Position numbers and translations under genes: made by a program
NCBI RefSeq assembly: GCF_000253295.1
Contig: NC_015717.1
Span: 3,472,001-3,536,000 of the forward strand
DNA: 64,000 nt
Origin: Hyphomicrobium sp. MC1
GTDB taxonomy: Bacteria > Pseudomonadota > Alphaproteobacteria > Rhizobiales > Hyphomicrobiaceae
Direction: 5' to 3'
The notes under the pieces: model-generated
What the model was told of the DNA's origin: nothing
Databases searched by the model: none
What the model saw: only the letters and a program-made list of their open reading frames with translations
Part shown: positions 39,083 through 48,186 of the stretch, piece by piece
Position numbering within the stretch: the stretch's first letter is position 1
Layout: the number at the start of each line of letters is the position of its first letter

Positions 39083-39343
39083 ATGAGCGGGAAGACACCC
39101 TTTAAGATGATCGAGGAAGGTCCGGAATACGAATTGTTCGCTTCCGAGGATGAAGCCGCGTTCGTCCTTCGCTTCAAACCTGATCGGATGAACGCACATT
39201 TGATTGATGATGACGCCTTGCGATTCTACGCTGATTATAAAGCGCTAAAACTACAATTTCCCGCCTGGACGGCTGACCAAACACTTGCACAGCTCTGGGA
39301 TCAAGGCGGTTACAGCTGGCTTGCAGCGCAGGAGAAGTGCTGA
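39083..39343 (+). CDS. Hypothetical small protein, 86 residues
   Basis: MSGKTPFKMIEEGPEYELFASEDEAAFVLRFKPDRMNAHLIDDDALRFYADYKALKLQFP... I prefer the ATG at 39083, preceded by CGAGGC, over the ATG at 39065. Acidic, soluble, no cysteine until the last residue. Co-directional with sseA (21 bases) and followed by a four-base gap to the next gene. Not recognised. Confidence 0.7.
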   Translation: MSGKTPFKMIEEGPEYELFASEDEAAFVLRFKPDRMNAHLIDDDALRFYADYKALKLQFPAWTADQTLAQLWDQGGYSWLAAQEKC

Positions 39344-39345
39344 CC

Positions 39346-39660
39346 ATGTCGACCCTCGTCAAAACCACGCAGGACGGACGAAAGCTTGAGGTCGTCGGCC
39401 TCGCCATTTGTCTCGATGGAGTTCTTGAGGCCTTCGAGCTGATCGAAGTCAAGCTTCATCCTAACAGGCGCGCTATTCGCGAGGTCATGCCGGAAGCGAC
39501 GCATATGGCCGGACGCGTGGCACTTACGCGTGAAGAAGCGGAGATCGTCGACAAGGCCTTCAAGAAAGCCGAAGCCGAAATTCTTGCGAATCCGACCGCC
39601 ATCAACGAACGCTTCCGCATTGCGGCGATGTGGAAAGCCCGGGAACAAGGTATTGAATGA
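39346..39660 (+). CDS. Hypothetical small protein, 104 residues
   Basis: MSTLVKTTQDGRKLEVVGLAICLDGVLEAFELIEVKLHPNRRAIREVMPEATHMAGRVAL... then a helical acidic/basic tail. It starts two bases after the previous stop and has GGAGAAGTG upstream. Not recognised; probably translated together with the previous gene. It ends 23 bases before the nifQ end and is convergent with nifQ. Confidence 0.7.
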   Translation: MSTLVKTTQDGRKLEVVGLAICLDGVLEAFELIEVKLHPNRRAIREVMPEATHMAGRVALTREEAEIVDKAFKKAEAEILANPTAINERFRIAAMWKAREQGIE

Positions 39661-39683
39661 CCGCGCTTTAAATTTCGCGGCGA

Positions 39684-40301
39684 TCAGGCAGCGGTTGCCG
39701 GCGCATTTCTCGCCCAGGCGAGCCTCGATTCTCCGTCTTCAGCTCCAAAGCAAATCTTGAAGTCATCGCACTCCGAACAAACCGGAGCGGTGCAAAGCAC
39801 GAATCCCTCCGATCCGCAGACCATGCGATAGAGGAATTTCTTCCACTTCATATCCTGCCGGTTTCTATCAGCGAGCCGTGAGAAGTGTCTTTTCATCAGT
39901 GTCGAAAGCTCACCTCGATTTCGCAGACCCAAATCCTGCCAGAGGTGATGAGGCCATTTGCAACGCCGGGCGATCATGGCAACGAGCGAGCGCTCCAAAG
40001 GACCGGCGCCACTGGCAAACATGGTGAGAATATCGCGAATAGATTGCTCTTCATCATCAACGACCACCTCGGCATCACCCGCCTCGATGTCCAGCGCCGC
40101 GTGAATGTCTGGAAACATATCGATGGCAAGGTTCGAGAAGGACGATTTATCGAGCCCTGTCCCTTCTAAAATCGTGCCATTGCCAATCCTTGCATCGGCC
40201 AAAGCGAGGGCAAGGATCGCCGACACAACATGAATATCGAACGCATCGTAGGACGCTGCCGCAGCGTTAATGAGCCATCGATAGGCATCTTCCGGCTTCA
40301 T
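39684..40301 (-). CDS. nifQ: NifQ molybdenum-donor protein
   Basis: 205 residues from the ATG at 40301. The C-terminal motif CTAPVCSECDDFKIC gives Cys170, 175, 178 and 184 (C-x4-C-x2-C-x5-C), the NifQ signature that carries a Mo-Fe-S cluster for FeMo-co synthesis on NifEN. A much longer upstream frame is not coding: it overlaps the FdxB gene. It is the last gene of the nifHDK operon. Confidence 0.95.
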   Translation of the reverse strand: MKPEDAYRWLINAAAASYDAFDIHVVSAILALALADARIGNGTILEGTGLDKSSFSNLAIDMFPDIHAALDIEAGDAEVVVDDEEQSIRDILTMFASGAGPLERSLVAMIARRCKWPHHLWQDLGLRNRGELSTLMKRHFSRLADRNRQDMKWKKFLYRMVCGSEGFVLCTAPVCSECDDFKICFGAEDGESRLAWARNAPATAA

Positions 40302-40314
40302 CGCTGTGCTACCC

Positions 40315-40614
40315 TCACGCTGCCTCTGCTTTCTCCGCCGCATGCGTCTGGCAGTTGGTCGGACAAACGCGCGCGCAAGCCCCGCAGCCAATACACGCCC
40401 CCTCATCATTCATGACCATAATCTTCTTTTCGACCTCGTCATCATCATCATCATCGAGAGCGACGAACTCTCCATCCTCGTTGAGGCCTTTGAGCGTCAT
40501 CACATCCCGGCCGCAAACCTTGAAGCAGCGGCCGCAGCCAATGCATTTCTTTTCGTCAATCGCGACAAGGTAGTCAGGCTGCCAAAGACGACCGTCGCGC
40601 GTTTGGTTGGACAT
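40315..40614 (-). CDS. fdxB: FdxB-type nif ferredoxin (ferredoxin III)
   Basis: 99 residues. KKCIGCGRCFKVCG and GACIGCGACARVCP give two [4Fe-4S] sites. A long acidic insert (DDDDDDEVEKK) separates the halves, which is characteristic of the nif-specific FdxB. It lies between the DUF683 gene and nifQ. Confidence 0.93.
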   Translation of the reverse strand: MSNQTRDGRLWQPDYLVAIDEKKCIGCGRCFKVCGRDVMTLKGLNEDGEFVALDDDDDDEVEKKIMVMNDEGACIGCGACARVCPTNCQTHAAEKAEAA

Positions 40615-40634
40615 GGTTCGTTGGCTTTCCGGGT

Positions 40635-40835
40635 TTAAGCCTTCTCTAGAGACTGTAAATTCGCTCGCTTCTTTTCGAGCTCTCCGAACAGGTCATAGGC
40701 TTTTTGGGCGACCGTCATGATCGATTGCCAGTTGATCGGCAATTCTTCCGACAGGTCATGGAGATTCATTTTTGCGTCCATCGCTCGGGCGGACAGCTTC
40801 TTGATCTCGGTTTTGAGAGCATCTACGTCACTCAT
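40635..40835 (-). CDS. DUF683/CCE_0567-family small protein
   Basis: 66 residues, all helical: DALKTEIKKLSARAMDAKMNLHDLSEELPINWQSI and the C-terminal ELEKKRANLQSLEKA. This matches the Rop-like helical hairpin family found after the nifX-associated gene in nif clusters. A metal-binding role has been suggested for the family; the exact job is unknown. Confidence 0.88.
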   Translation of the reverse strand: MSDVDALKTEIKKLSARAMDAKMNLHDLSEELPINWQSIMTVAQKAYDLFGELEKKRANLQSLEKA

Positions 40836-40843
40836 GGGCCACC

Positions 40844-41314
40844 TTAGTATTTTGCCACTTCAGGAAACTTTTCGATCATCTCAACGCCGGCCTTGACGTA
40901 TTTCGTGCCTTCGTCGGCAAGTTTTCCGAGATTGTCGAAGCCGAACCGATGGACGTCGCGCAGCTGCTTGTTGACGACAATCAACCGACCGCCAATCAGC
41001 ACCATACGGCCAAAGCCCTCGTGGCTCATCTTCAGCATCGGCGAAATCATGACGCCCGTCGCGCGCTCGATCGAAAGCGCAACGGCATTAAAGAAGAGTT
41101 CCACACGCCAAATTGTATCGGGATCTGGATCGCCAATAATCGGAAGGGCGCGCCGCTTTTCCTTGTCGATGATATATGGCTCGAGAAGTTCGAGATCGCT
41201 CTTTCCCTCCCAAACGCCATGGGTATCCTGAGCCCGCCATATCTTGATGAGCTCTTTAACATACGGCGCATCAATGCCGGCGGGTACTTCGATCACAGCA
41301 GCGGCTTCAGCCAT
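40844..41314 (-). CDS. NifX-associated protein (DUF269)
   Basis: 156 residues from the ATG at 41314 (MAEAAAVIEVPAG). FVKELIKIWRAQD-like YVKELIKIWRAQDTHGVWEGKSDLELL and HEGFGRMVLIGGRLIVVNKQLRDVHRFGFD are typical of DUF269. It always follows nifX in alphaproteobacterial nif operons; function is not known. An upstream in-frame start at 41326 overlaps the nifX end. Confidence 0.93.
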   Translation of the reverse strand: MAEAAAVIEVPAGIDAPYVKELIKIWRAQDTHGVWEGKSDLELLEPYIIDKEKRRALPIIGDPDPDTIWRVELFFNAVALSIERATGVMISPMLKMSHEGFGRMVLIGGRLIVVNKQLRDVHRFGFDNLGKLADEGTKYVKAGVEMIEKFPEVAKY

Positions 41315-41322
41315 CGTTATCC

Positions 41323-41718
41323 TCATTCCTCGAAATCAAGCGTTCGTTCCTTGCCTTTCGACAAAGCTTTGCGCAGCCATGGCGGCGGCGTACCTTTCAG
41401 CACGTCTTCCAGCTTCCCGAGGAGGTCGGAAATCTCTTCGGGCTGATTGACTTTCATCGGGTGGATATTGTTCGCAACAACGCGTGCAGCGCCCGATCCG
41501 CCGATAGCCGCCACATACAGAATCGCACAGTCCTTGATGGCTTCGATTTTTGGAGCAAGCTTGTCCTCGTTGCCGTCTTCCTTCAGATCGCCGTCGAATT
41601 GAATGGCTTCGACGAACGTGTGGCCCTCCGGGCTGATCTCATAGATCGCGATGTTTTTGGCCCATCCGAAGTGTGCATCGACTCTCTTGAGATCCTGGGT
41701 TGCAAAGGCGACTTTCAT
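41323..41718 (-). CDS. nifX: NifX
   Basis: 131 residues: MKVAFATQDLKRVDAHFGWAKNIAIYEIS, then IEAIKDCAILYVAAIGGSGAARVV. NifX carries FeMo-co precursors such as NifB-co and VK-cluster between NifB and NifEN. It follows nifN after 18 bases. Confidence 0.95.
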   Translation of the reverse strand: MKVAFATQDLKRVDAHFGWAKNIAIYEISPEGHTFVEAIQFDGDLKEDGNEDKLAPKIEAIKDCAILYVAAIGGSGAARVVANNIHPMKVNQPEEISDLLGKLEDVLKGTPPPWLRKALSKGKERTLDFEE

Positions 41719-41736
41719 GTCATTTCCCTATCGTGC

Positions 41737-43143
41737 CTATATTAGTGGGATATCGTTTGACTGCCCTTTCAGGCTGTCGAAGCCGTCGCGCCAAGTTTCA
41801 GGATTCGGTTGCCGGTTTTTCTCATGGTCTTCGATGAGGAGGTTGGCGATGTCGAAAACCAGATCCCGGCTGCCGCGATAGCCTATGCTCAACTGATGAC
41901 CCGGACCAAGCCGGTCGAAGATCGGAAAGCCGCATCGATAGAACGGGATATTCAAGCGCTCCGCCATCTGACGGCCATGCGCGTGCGTAATCAGTAGATC
42001 GCAATCACGCTCTTTGGCGAAGGTTTCGAGATCTTCGAGATCACCAATTAGTACGTCCTCGACGGGAAGACGCTCAAGCACCGGCGACTGGGTTGTCGTC
42101 ACTGCTGCGATGATATGGGTGCCGACGCCGTGCAGGAAGGTCCCTATATCGTACAGCAGGTCCGGTTCGGCACCGATCGCAAGCTTACGACCTCCGAGCC
42201 AAAAATGCGCATCAAGCATTGCATCAGCCAGTTGCCCACGCTGCCGCCGATATTTCGTCGGCACTGGCCGACCGGTGATTTCACTCAAGAACATCATCAG
42301 CTCGTCGTTGGGCTCAAGACCACACAACCGCTCGAACACGCGAGACGGCGCGCCAGTTTTCTCCTCCATCGCCTCAGCGGCGCGTCGCATCTGCGCACCG
42401 ATGGCGATCGTTGCACCTGCTTGACCCATGGCCGCAATTTCATCGACGCCTATGCCGCCGATCGTGGTGGGGCTGAAATCCTCAGGGATATGGCCGTCGA
42501 GTGATGTACCGATATCGGGCAGGAACGCTGGCTTCAGGCCGAAATCTTCAAGGATCGTCCGCAGCTCTTCAATATCACCGGGCGTCAGATGACAACCTGG
42601 CAGCACATTGATTCGCGATGGATCGCGTGGTGCGGTGTTCGCTGGCTTATCGATCAAAACCTCGACCAGCTTCGCGACGGTCTTCTCCCATCCGTCCTGG
42701 AAGGCATCCTTGAAATCCGGCGTCGAGACATAGACGAGCGGATATTTCTCAAGCTGCGGATACTTTTCGCGAACTAGCTTGATATAGCCGTCGACATCAT
42801 CACCCTTGGTCTCGGTAACGCCCGTCGAGACGATACCAATGATTTCCGGCTTCTGCCGGTTGAAAATGTTGATGATCGCCTGCTCGACGTTTTCATAACC
42901 GCCGAGCACGGTTGCGACTTCGCTCATCGCCGTCGTCTGCATCGGCACATTCTCTTTGAAGTGCCGGACGAACAGAGTGAGTCCGAATGAGGTGCATCCT
43001 TGGGAACCATGCAGCAGCGGCATCGCCTTTCGCAGGCCCAAGAAAGCGTATGCGCCGCCGATCGGCTGGCTCATCTTGAGCGGATTGACCGCACAAGCTT
43101 TTTTGGAGACGGTGACCTTGGCGGATGGGGCTGGTTCTGCCAT
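41737..43143 (-). CDS. nifN: NifN, FeMo-co assembly scaffold beta subunit
   Basis: 468 residues from the ATG at 43143. KACAVNPLKMSQPIGGAYAFLGLRKAMPLLHGSQGCTSFG is the NifK/NifN-type N-terminus with its cluster-binding cysteines. NifN forms the NifE2N2 scaffold on which FeMo-co is completed. A GTG at 43158 overlaps the nifE stop (GTGA) and is an alternative start. Confidence 0.95.
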   Translation of the reverse strand: MAEPAPSAKVTVSKKACAVNPLKMSQPIGGAYAFLGLRKAMPLLHGSQGCTSFGLTLFVRHFKENVPMQTTAMSEVATVLGGYENVEQAIINIFNRQKPEIIGIVSTGVTETKGDDVDGYIKLVREKYPQLEKYPLVYVSTPDFKDAFQDGWEKTVAKLVEVLIDKPANTAPRDPSRINVLPGCHLTPGDIEELRTILEDFGLKPAFLPDIGTSLDGHIPEDFSPTTIGGIGVDEIAAMGQAGATIAIGAQMRRAAEAMEEKTGAPSRVFERLCGLEPNDELMMFLSEITGRPVPTKYRRQRGQLADAMLDAHFWLGGRKLAIGAEPDLLYDIGTFLHGVGTHIIAAVTTTQSPVLERLPVEDVLIGDLEDLETFAKERDCDLLITHAHGRQMAERLNIPFYRCGFPIFDRLGPGHQLSIGYRGSRDLVFDIANLLIEDHEKNRQPNPETWRDGFDSLKGQSNDIPLI

Positions 43144-43154
43144 CGGAAGCAATC

Positions 43155-44834
43155 TCACTCAGCAGCAATCATGCGCACCGCCTCAGGTGCCACTTGCATC
43201 GAAGCGAAGATTTCTTCGATACGCATCGAGCATGAGCCGCAGCCGCCAGCGGCGTTGGTATATTTGCGGACGCCATCGACCGTTGTGAGATTGTGTGCCT
43301 TGATGGCATCTTCGATCGAACCAAGGTCGACTGATTTGCAATTGCAGATCTTTTTTGAGCGGCGCTGCGCTTCGGCCGCTACCGGATCAGCAGCGAGCGC
43401 TGCGGCTTCTGCATCGAGTTCGGCGATCGCCTTCGCCTGCCAGGTTTTGCTTGCATCATCCCACGGCGCGGGCTTCTTGAGCTGTGCCCAGAGTGGGTTG
43501 TACAGCGCCTTGTCGATCTCCTGCACCAGTTTGACCATGCCGACATAGCCCATGTAGGCGTGGTTGCGTTCTTGATTGATGTCGAGCCATGGTACGCCAG
43601 CCTTCAGCGCAACGAATTGCGACTTACCGCCGGACAACATGATGTCGGCCTTGGCGTCCTTCAGCATCTTGTACATGTCGCGCGGCGCCATGTCTTCGAT
43701 CAGGTGCGCATCCTGCCCCATTAGCTCCTTGATGCGCTCCTTATCCTCTTTCGTCGATTTCTTCACGCTGGTGCCGACCATCTCCATGCCCGCTTCTTGG
43801 AGTGCAGCGACCACCGACCATGATTTCACACCACCGGTAATCAATAGCGCCTTCTTGCCGGCAAGCTGCTTCCTGTAAGGTGCGATGGCGGCCCAGGCGC
43901 GTGCTTCCTCGCGGGCAATGACCGCTTCTGTGCGGTCCATCAACTCTGCAGGGGCGCCCTTCTCAATAAGAAGTCGCGCGAGTTCGCGCAGGGAGTCGGA
44001 GGAATCCTCGATGCCGTAGAAGGAGCCTTCGAAAAACGGAATGTCGTATTTTTCTTCCATCTTCCGCGCGATGTTGATCATCGCCTTGGAACAAACCATC
44101 ATCGCCGCCTTGGCGCGGTGAGACGAAGCAATGTCCTTGTAGCGGCCGTCGCCTGCGATGCAGGCAAGAATACGGATTCCAAGCTCGTCCAGCAGCGGCT
44201 TCACCTGCCACAACTCGCCCGACAGGTTATATTCGCCGATGATGTTGATGTCATAGGGCGTGGTGTATTCTGGTTCCTCGGTACCGATCACGTGCTCTAG
44301 GATCGCTTCGCCAGCGAGCTTGTTGCCGAGGTTCTTCGGTCCAACAAATCCCGGCGAGTTGATCGGAATAACCGGCTTTCCGAACTTCTCTTGCGCCGCC
44401 TTGCATACGGCATTGATATCATCACCAATCATCGCCGGTACGCAGGTCTGATAGACAAACACTGCCGGCGGATCGTACTTCTCAATGATTTCCTTGATCG
44501 ACTTGTAAAGTCGCTTCTCACCGCCGAACACGATGTCCGTTTCATTGATATCGGTCGTAAAGCCTGTGCGCCAGATATTGGAGCCTGACGATTTGGCGGG
44601 GCGATTATCCCAAGAGTTGCCCTCGCAGGCGATTGGGCCGTGCACGAGATGTGCGACGTCGGTTATAGGTTGGAGTGCAATTTTTGCGCCGTCAAAGGCG
44701 CAACCACCCGCTGCACCGCCGGGTTGAAGCTGCTTGGTGCAACCTTTCTTTCTTTCGGCTTCCGACTTATTGGCATTCTTCGCGCACCCGGGTTCGTTGA
44801 AGACTTGCTGAATCGTAGCCGAAAGCGAACTCAT
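43155..44834 (-). CDS. nifE: NifE, FeMo-co assembly scaffold alpha subunit with [2Fe-2S] tail
   Basis: 559 residues. The core resembles NifD: GCAFDGAKIALQPITDVAHLVHGPIACEGNSWDNR and IGEYNLSGELWQVKPLLDELGIR. The last 70 residues form a BFD-like domain with Cys497, 499, 532 and 535 (CNC ... CGSC) that should bind an extra [2Fe-2S] cluster. This tail is found in alphaproteobacterial NifE and is absent from the shorter NifE of, for example, Klebsiella. It may receive electrons during scaffold work. Confidence 0.95.
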   Translation of the reverse strand: MSSLSATIQQVFNEPGCAKNANKSEAERKKGCTKQLQPGGAAGGCAFDGAKIALQPITDVAHLVHGPIACEGNSWDNRPAKSSGSNIWRTGFTTDINETDIVFGGEKRLYKSIKEIIEKYDPPAVFVYQTCVPAMIGDDINAVCKAAQEKFGKPVIPINSPGFVGPKNLGNKLAGEAILEHVIGTEEPEYTTPYDINIIGEYNLSGELWQVKPLLDELGIRILACIAGDGRYKDIASSHRAKAAMMVCSKAMINIARKMEEKYDIPFFEGSFYGIEDSSDSLRELARLLIEKGAPAELMDRTEAVIAREEARAWAAIAPYRKQLAGKKALLITGGVKSWSVVAALQEAGMEMVGTSVKKSTKEDKERIKELMGQDAHLIEDMAPRDMYKMLKDAKADIMLSGGKSQFVALKAGVPWLDINQERNHAYMGYVGMVKLVQEIDKALYNPLWAQLKKPAPWDDASKTWQAKAIAELDAEAAALAADPVAAEAQRRSKKICNCKSVDLGSIEDAIKAHNLTTVDGVRKYTNAAGGCGSCSMRIEEIFASMQVAPEAVRMIAAE

Positions 44835-44892
44835 CCGTGTCTCCTATTCAAATCGCATTTTGCAAGCTTCAATGACGGACCAACGCGGCAAC

Positions 44893-44945
44893 TGCATCAC
44901 CGCAAATATCCGGGATTAAAAGTCCTGGCATTCGCGGTGACGCAA
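44893..44945 (-). terminator. Long imperfect hairpin between nifK and nifE
   Basis: GCATCACCGCAAAT at the left pairs with ATTCGCGGTGACGC at the right (12 of 14 positions), with an inner CCGGGA/TCCTGG stem. No T-run. It lies just after nifK and could set the lower expression of nifEN or protect the nifHDK message. Confidence 0.6.
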
Positions 44946-44958
44946 GGGAGGCAGCGCC

Positions 44959-46518
44959 CTAACGGATAATGTCGAAGCTGTAGTCGGTCTTCGCGGGTAC
45001 GTTCGTGTTCTTGTCGATCTCGTCAAAGATCTTGTCGAGAAGCGTGATCAGAACGTTCATGCCACCCTGATAGCCCCACACCGGACGACGATGGTGGTGA
45101 TGACGATCAAATACGGGGAAGCCTATGCGCACCAGCGGAGTTCCCGTGTCGCGTTCGAGATATTTGCCGTAGGTGTTGCCAATCAGGAAATCAACCGGCT
45201 CAGTGAACAGGAGCGACCGCATGTGCCAGAGATCGCGGCCCGGATACACATGGCAATTCTTTCCGAACGGCGAGCTGTCGAAGAGCGTCTGCATCTTCTC
45301 TGCCCATGCCTTGTTGCCGTTGGTCGCGAGCACGTGGGTCGGCTCGGCGCCGAGTTCCAAAAGGAATGCAGCAAGACCGTAACACAGGTCCGGATCGCCG
45401 TAGATCGCGTACTTCTTCCCGTGGATATGCGCGCTCGAATCCGCCATCGCGTCGACGAGACGGCCACGTTCGCGGGCGAGTTCTTCAGGGATCTCCCTGC
45501 CCGTAATGCGCGAAACCTCCATCAGGAATTTGTCGGTCGCACTGACGCCAACTGGGTGGTTGAGGGCAACCACTTCTTGTCCATGTCCCGCGATGAACGG
45601 TAGCGTCTTCTCAGTGCTGTACTCCTGCATTGAGATCGTCGCCTTCGCATGAATGGCGTTGGCCGTTTCCTCGAGCGTAGTGCCGCCGTCGTACATACGG
45701 AACTCGCCGTCAGTTGGCGTATCGAACACATCGCTGTTGTCGGCGAGAATAGTGTACTCGACGCCTATCATATCGAAGATGCGCTTGATCTCTCGGAGGT
45801 TTCCGACGGTATATCCGTCGAATCCGCCGATGAAGTTGATCTTGCCATTTGGCTGACGCTCAAGCTTCGGGACGGTGCCGGCCTTACCGTCCCAAAAATA
45901 TTCGATGACGCCTTTCAGCGCGTTGTCGTAACCGGTGACATGGCTGCCGACGAATGCTGGAGTATGGGCGAACGGAACGTCATACTCCTGCGGCACCGAC
46001 CCCTTCTCTCTCGCCGTCTTGATGAAGGCGTTCAGGTCGTCACCAATCACTTCGGCCATGCAGGTCGTAGAAACGGCGATCATCTTCGGCTTGTACATAT
46101 TGTACGTGTTGGCCAAGCCGTCGATCATATTGTTCAGGCCACCGAACACCGCCGCATCCTCTGTCATCGAGGAGGACACACAGGAACTCGGTTCCTTGAA
46201 GTGGCGGGACAAGTGGCTGCGATAATATGCGACGCAACCCTGCGATCCATGAACGAAAGGAATAGTCTTTTCGAAGCCGACCGCTACAAATACCGCTCCG
46301 AGCGGCTGACACGCCTTGGCCGGATTGACCGTCAGTGCTTCACGGGCGAAGTTTTTCTCCCGGTATTCCGGCGTCTTTGCCCATTCGCGAACCCGCTCGA
46401 CATCGGCCGGATCGCGGGGGTTCTCGAACATCTTCTTCTTATTCGCCAGCATCTGCTGGTATTCGGGACCGCGAAAGAGCTCGAAGTGATCGAGCACGTG
46501 TTCGGCGTTCTGGGTCAT
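44959..46518 (-). CDS. nifK: NifK, MoFe protein beta subunit
   Basis: 519 residues. KACQPLGAVFVAVGFEKTIPFVHGSQGCVAYYRSHLSRHF has two of the P-cluster cysteines, and SSCVSSSMTEDAAVFGG and STTCMAEVIGDD are further conserved parts. NifK with NifD forms the alpha2beta2 MoFe protein that holds P-cluster and FeMo-co. It starts 78 bases after nifD. That gap includes a strong hairpin. Confidence 0.97.
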   Translation of the reverse strand: MTQNAEHVLDHFELFRGPEYQQMLANKKKMFENPRDPADVERVREWAKTPEYREKNFAREALTVNPAKACQPLGAVFVAVGFEKTIPFVHGSQGCVAYYRSHLSRHFKEPSSCVSSSMTEDAAVFGGLNNMIDGLANTYNMYKPKMIAVSTTCMAEVIGDDLNAFIKTAREKGSVPQEYDVPFAHTPAFVGSHVTGYDNALKGVIEYFWDGKAGTVPKLERQPNGKINFIGGFDGYTVGNLREIKRIFDMIGVEYTILADNSDVFDTPTDGEFRMYDGGTTLEETANAIHAKATISMQEYSTEKTLPFIAGHGQEVVALNHPVGVSATDKFLMEVSRITGREIPEELARERGRLVDAMADSSAHIHGKKYAIYGDPDLCYGLAAFLLELGAEPTHVLATNGNKAWAEKMQTLFDSSPFGKNCHVYPGRDLWHMRSLLFTEPVDFLIGNTYGKYLERDTGTPLVRIGFPVFDRHHHHRRPVWGYQGGMNVLITLLDKIFDEIDKNTNVPAKTDYSFDIIR

Positions 46519-46556
46519 AATGCGAGGCCTTCTCCAAAAAAACTTGTTGAACCTGA

Positions 46557-46587
46557 ACCCTGGCCCTTCACCTCAAAGGGCCAGGGT
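46557..46587 (-). terminator. 12-bp hairpin between nifD and nifK
   Basis: ACCCTGGCCCTT, seven-base loop, AAGGGCCAGGGT: a perfect stem, with no T-run. Because nifK follows, it is not a full terminator; it probably guards or processes the nifHD part of the transcript. Confidence 0.7.
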
Positions 46588-46596
46588 CGTTGAGTG

Positions 46597-48099
46597 TTAC
46601 TCGGCAGCAATCAGCAGAGGCTTCTCAGGGGTCTTCCAGGGCGCCTTTGCGATCTTCCAGACCGGCGAGTTGATGGCCATATCCATGTCGCGCGCGAATA
46701 TCGCGAAGCCGTCGTAGCCATGGTAGGGGCCGGAGTAATCCCAGGAGTGCATCTGCCGGAACGGCACACCCATCTTCTGGAAGACGTACTTTTCCTTGAT
46801 CCCTGAGCCGACGAGATCGGGCTGGATCTTTTCGACGAACTTCTCGAACTCGTAGCCGGTGACGTCGTCGTAGATCAGCGTTCCGTCCTTCACGTAGTGT
46901 TGTGCGGTGCGCTGATAATCGTCATTGTGGCCAAACTCGTACCCCGTACCGACGACTTCCATGCCGAGATCTTCGTAAGCACCGATCACGTGACGCGGAC
47001 GCAGACCACCGACGAACAGCATGACCGTCTTGCCTTCAAGACGCGGGCGGTACTTAGCAATTACCGCGTCCATCAGCGGTTGATACTTAGCGATGACGCG
47101 CTCGGCCCCCTCCTTGATCTTGTCGTCGAAGAAGCTCGCGATCTTGCGAAGCGACTCTGCGATCTTGCTCGGCCCGAAGAAGTTATATTCACACCAAGGA
47201 ATACCGTACTTCTCTTCCATGTGGCGCGAGATGTAGTTCATCGAACGGTAGCAGTGGAGGACGTTAAGCTTCGCTTTCGGCGTTGCTTCAAGTTCTGCTA
47301 GGCTGCCGTCGCCCGACCACTGCGCGATCACCCGGAGGCCCATCTCTTCGAGCAGAATGCGGGACGACCATGCATCGCCGCCGATGTTGTAATCTCCGAT
47401 GATCGCCACATCATATGGCGTCGACTCAAACTTCGGCGGGGCATCCGGTGAAAGCTTGTCGAAGACCCAATCTCGGATGGAGTCGTTGGCAATGTGGTGT
47501 CCGAGCGACTGAGAGACGCCACGAAAGCCTTCGCAACGAACGGGGACGATTGTCTTGCCGTCGTACTCCTTCGACTTGACTTTCGAGACTGCCTCGATGT
47601 CGTCGCCAATCAGACCGATCGGGCATTCCGATTGGACAGTGATGCCGTTGTTGAGCGGGAACAGCTCTTGGATTTCATCCATGATCTTGGCGAGCTTCTT
47701 GTCGCCGCCAAACACGATGTCCTTTTCCTGGAAGTCCGACGTGAACTGCATAGTCACGAAGGTGTCGATACCCGTTGTGCCGATATAGTAGTTCCGGCGT
47801 GCGGCCCAAGAATACTGACCACATCCCACTGGGCCGTGGCTGATGTGGATCATGTCCTTGATCGGTCCCCAGACGACACCTTTCGAACCGGCATATGCGC
47901 AGCCGCGGATCGTCATGACGCCCGGGATCGACTTGAGGTTCGATTTAACACCGCAATCGGACTTGCCCGCCTCATGCACGTTCAAGTGCTTGGCGCGCCG
48001 CTTTGCAGTCTTTTCCGGATAGACCGAAAGTACTTCACTGATCAGTTCTTTATTGCGAGCCTTGATTTCCTCAACGCTCTCTGGCTTCGCCAAGCTCAT
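46597..48099 (-). CDS. nifD: NifD, MoFe protein alpha subunit
   Basis: 500 residues. P-cluster cysteines in GVMTIRGCAYAGSKGVVWGP and HGPVGCGQYSW; FeMo-co cysteine region near VLHCYRSMNYI; and the FeMo-co histidine in RQMHSWDYSGPYHG. GDYNIGGDAW and CEGFRGVSQSLGHHIAND are also typical. It is the catalytic subunit where N2 is reduced. It follows nifH copy 2 after 87 bases. Confidence 0.97.
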   Translation of the reverse strand: MSLAKPESVEEIKARNKELISEVLSVYPEKTAKRRAKHLNVHEAGKSDCGVKSNLKSIPGVMTIRGCAYAGSKGVVWGPIKDMIHISHGPVGCGQYSWAARRNYYIGTTGIDTFVTMQFTSDFQEKDIVFGGDKKLAKIMDEIQELFPLNNGITVQSECPIGLIGDDIEAVSKVKSKEYDGKTIVPVRCEGFRGVSQSLGHHIANDSIRDWVFDKLSPDAPPKFESTPYDVAIIGDYNIGGDAWSSRILLEEMGLRVIAQWSGDGSLAELEATPKAKLNVLHCYRSMNYISRHMEEKYGIPWCEYNFFGPSKIAESLRKIASFFDDKIKEGAERVIAKYQPLMDAVIAKYRPRLEGKTVMLFVGGLRPRHVIGAYEDLGMEVVGTGYEFGHNDDYQRTAQHYVKDGTLIYDDVTGYEFEKFVEKIQPDLVGSGIKEKYVFQKMGVPFRQMHSWDYSGPYHGYDGFAIFARDMDMAINSPVWKIAKAPWKTPEKPLLIAAE

Positions 48100-48138
48100 C
48101 GTCTCACCTTTCCCATCGGATTTTGATTGCGCGTTGGA

Positions 48139-48173
48139 GACCGGCCCCTCATGCGGGGTGTGAGGAGCCGGTC
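48139..48173 (-). terminator. Hairpin after nifH copy 2
   Basis: Same stem as at 15619-15653 with one loop base changed. It lies between nifH and nifD and, as in other nif operons, may make nifH message more abundant than nifDK message. Confidence 0.6.
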
Positions 48174-48186
48174 CCTTGCGGGCTGA

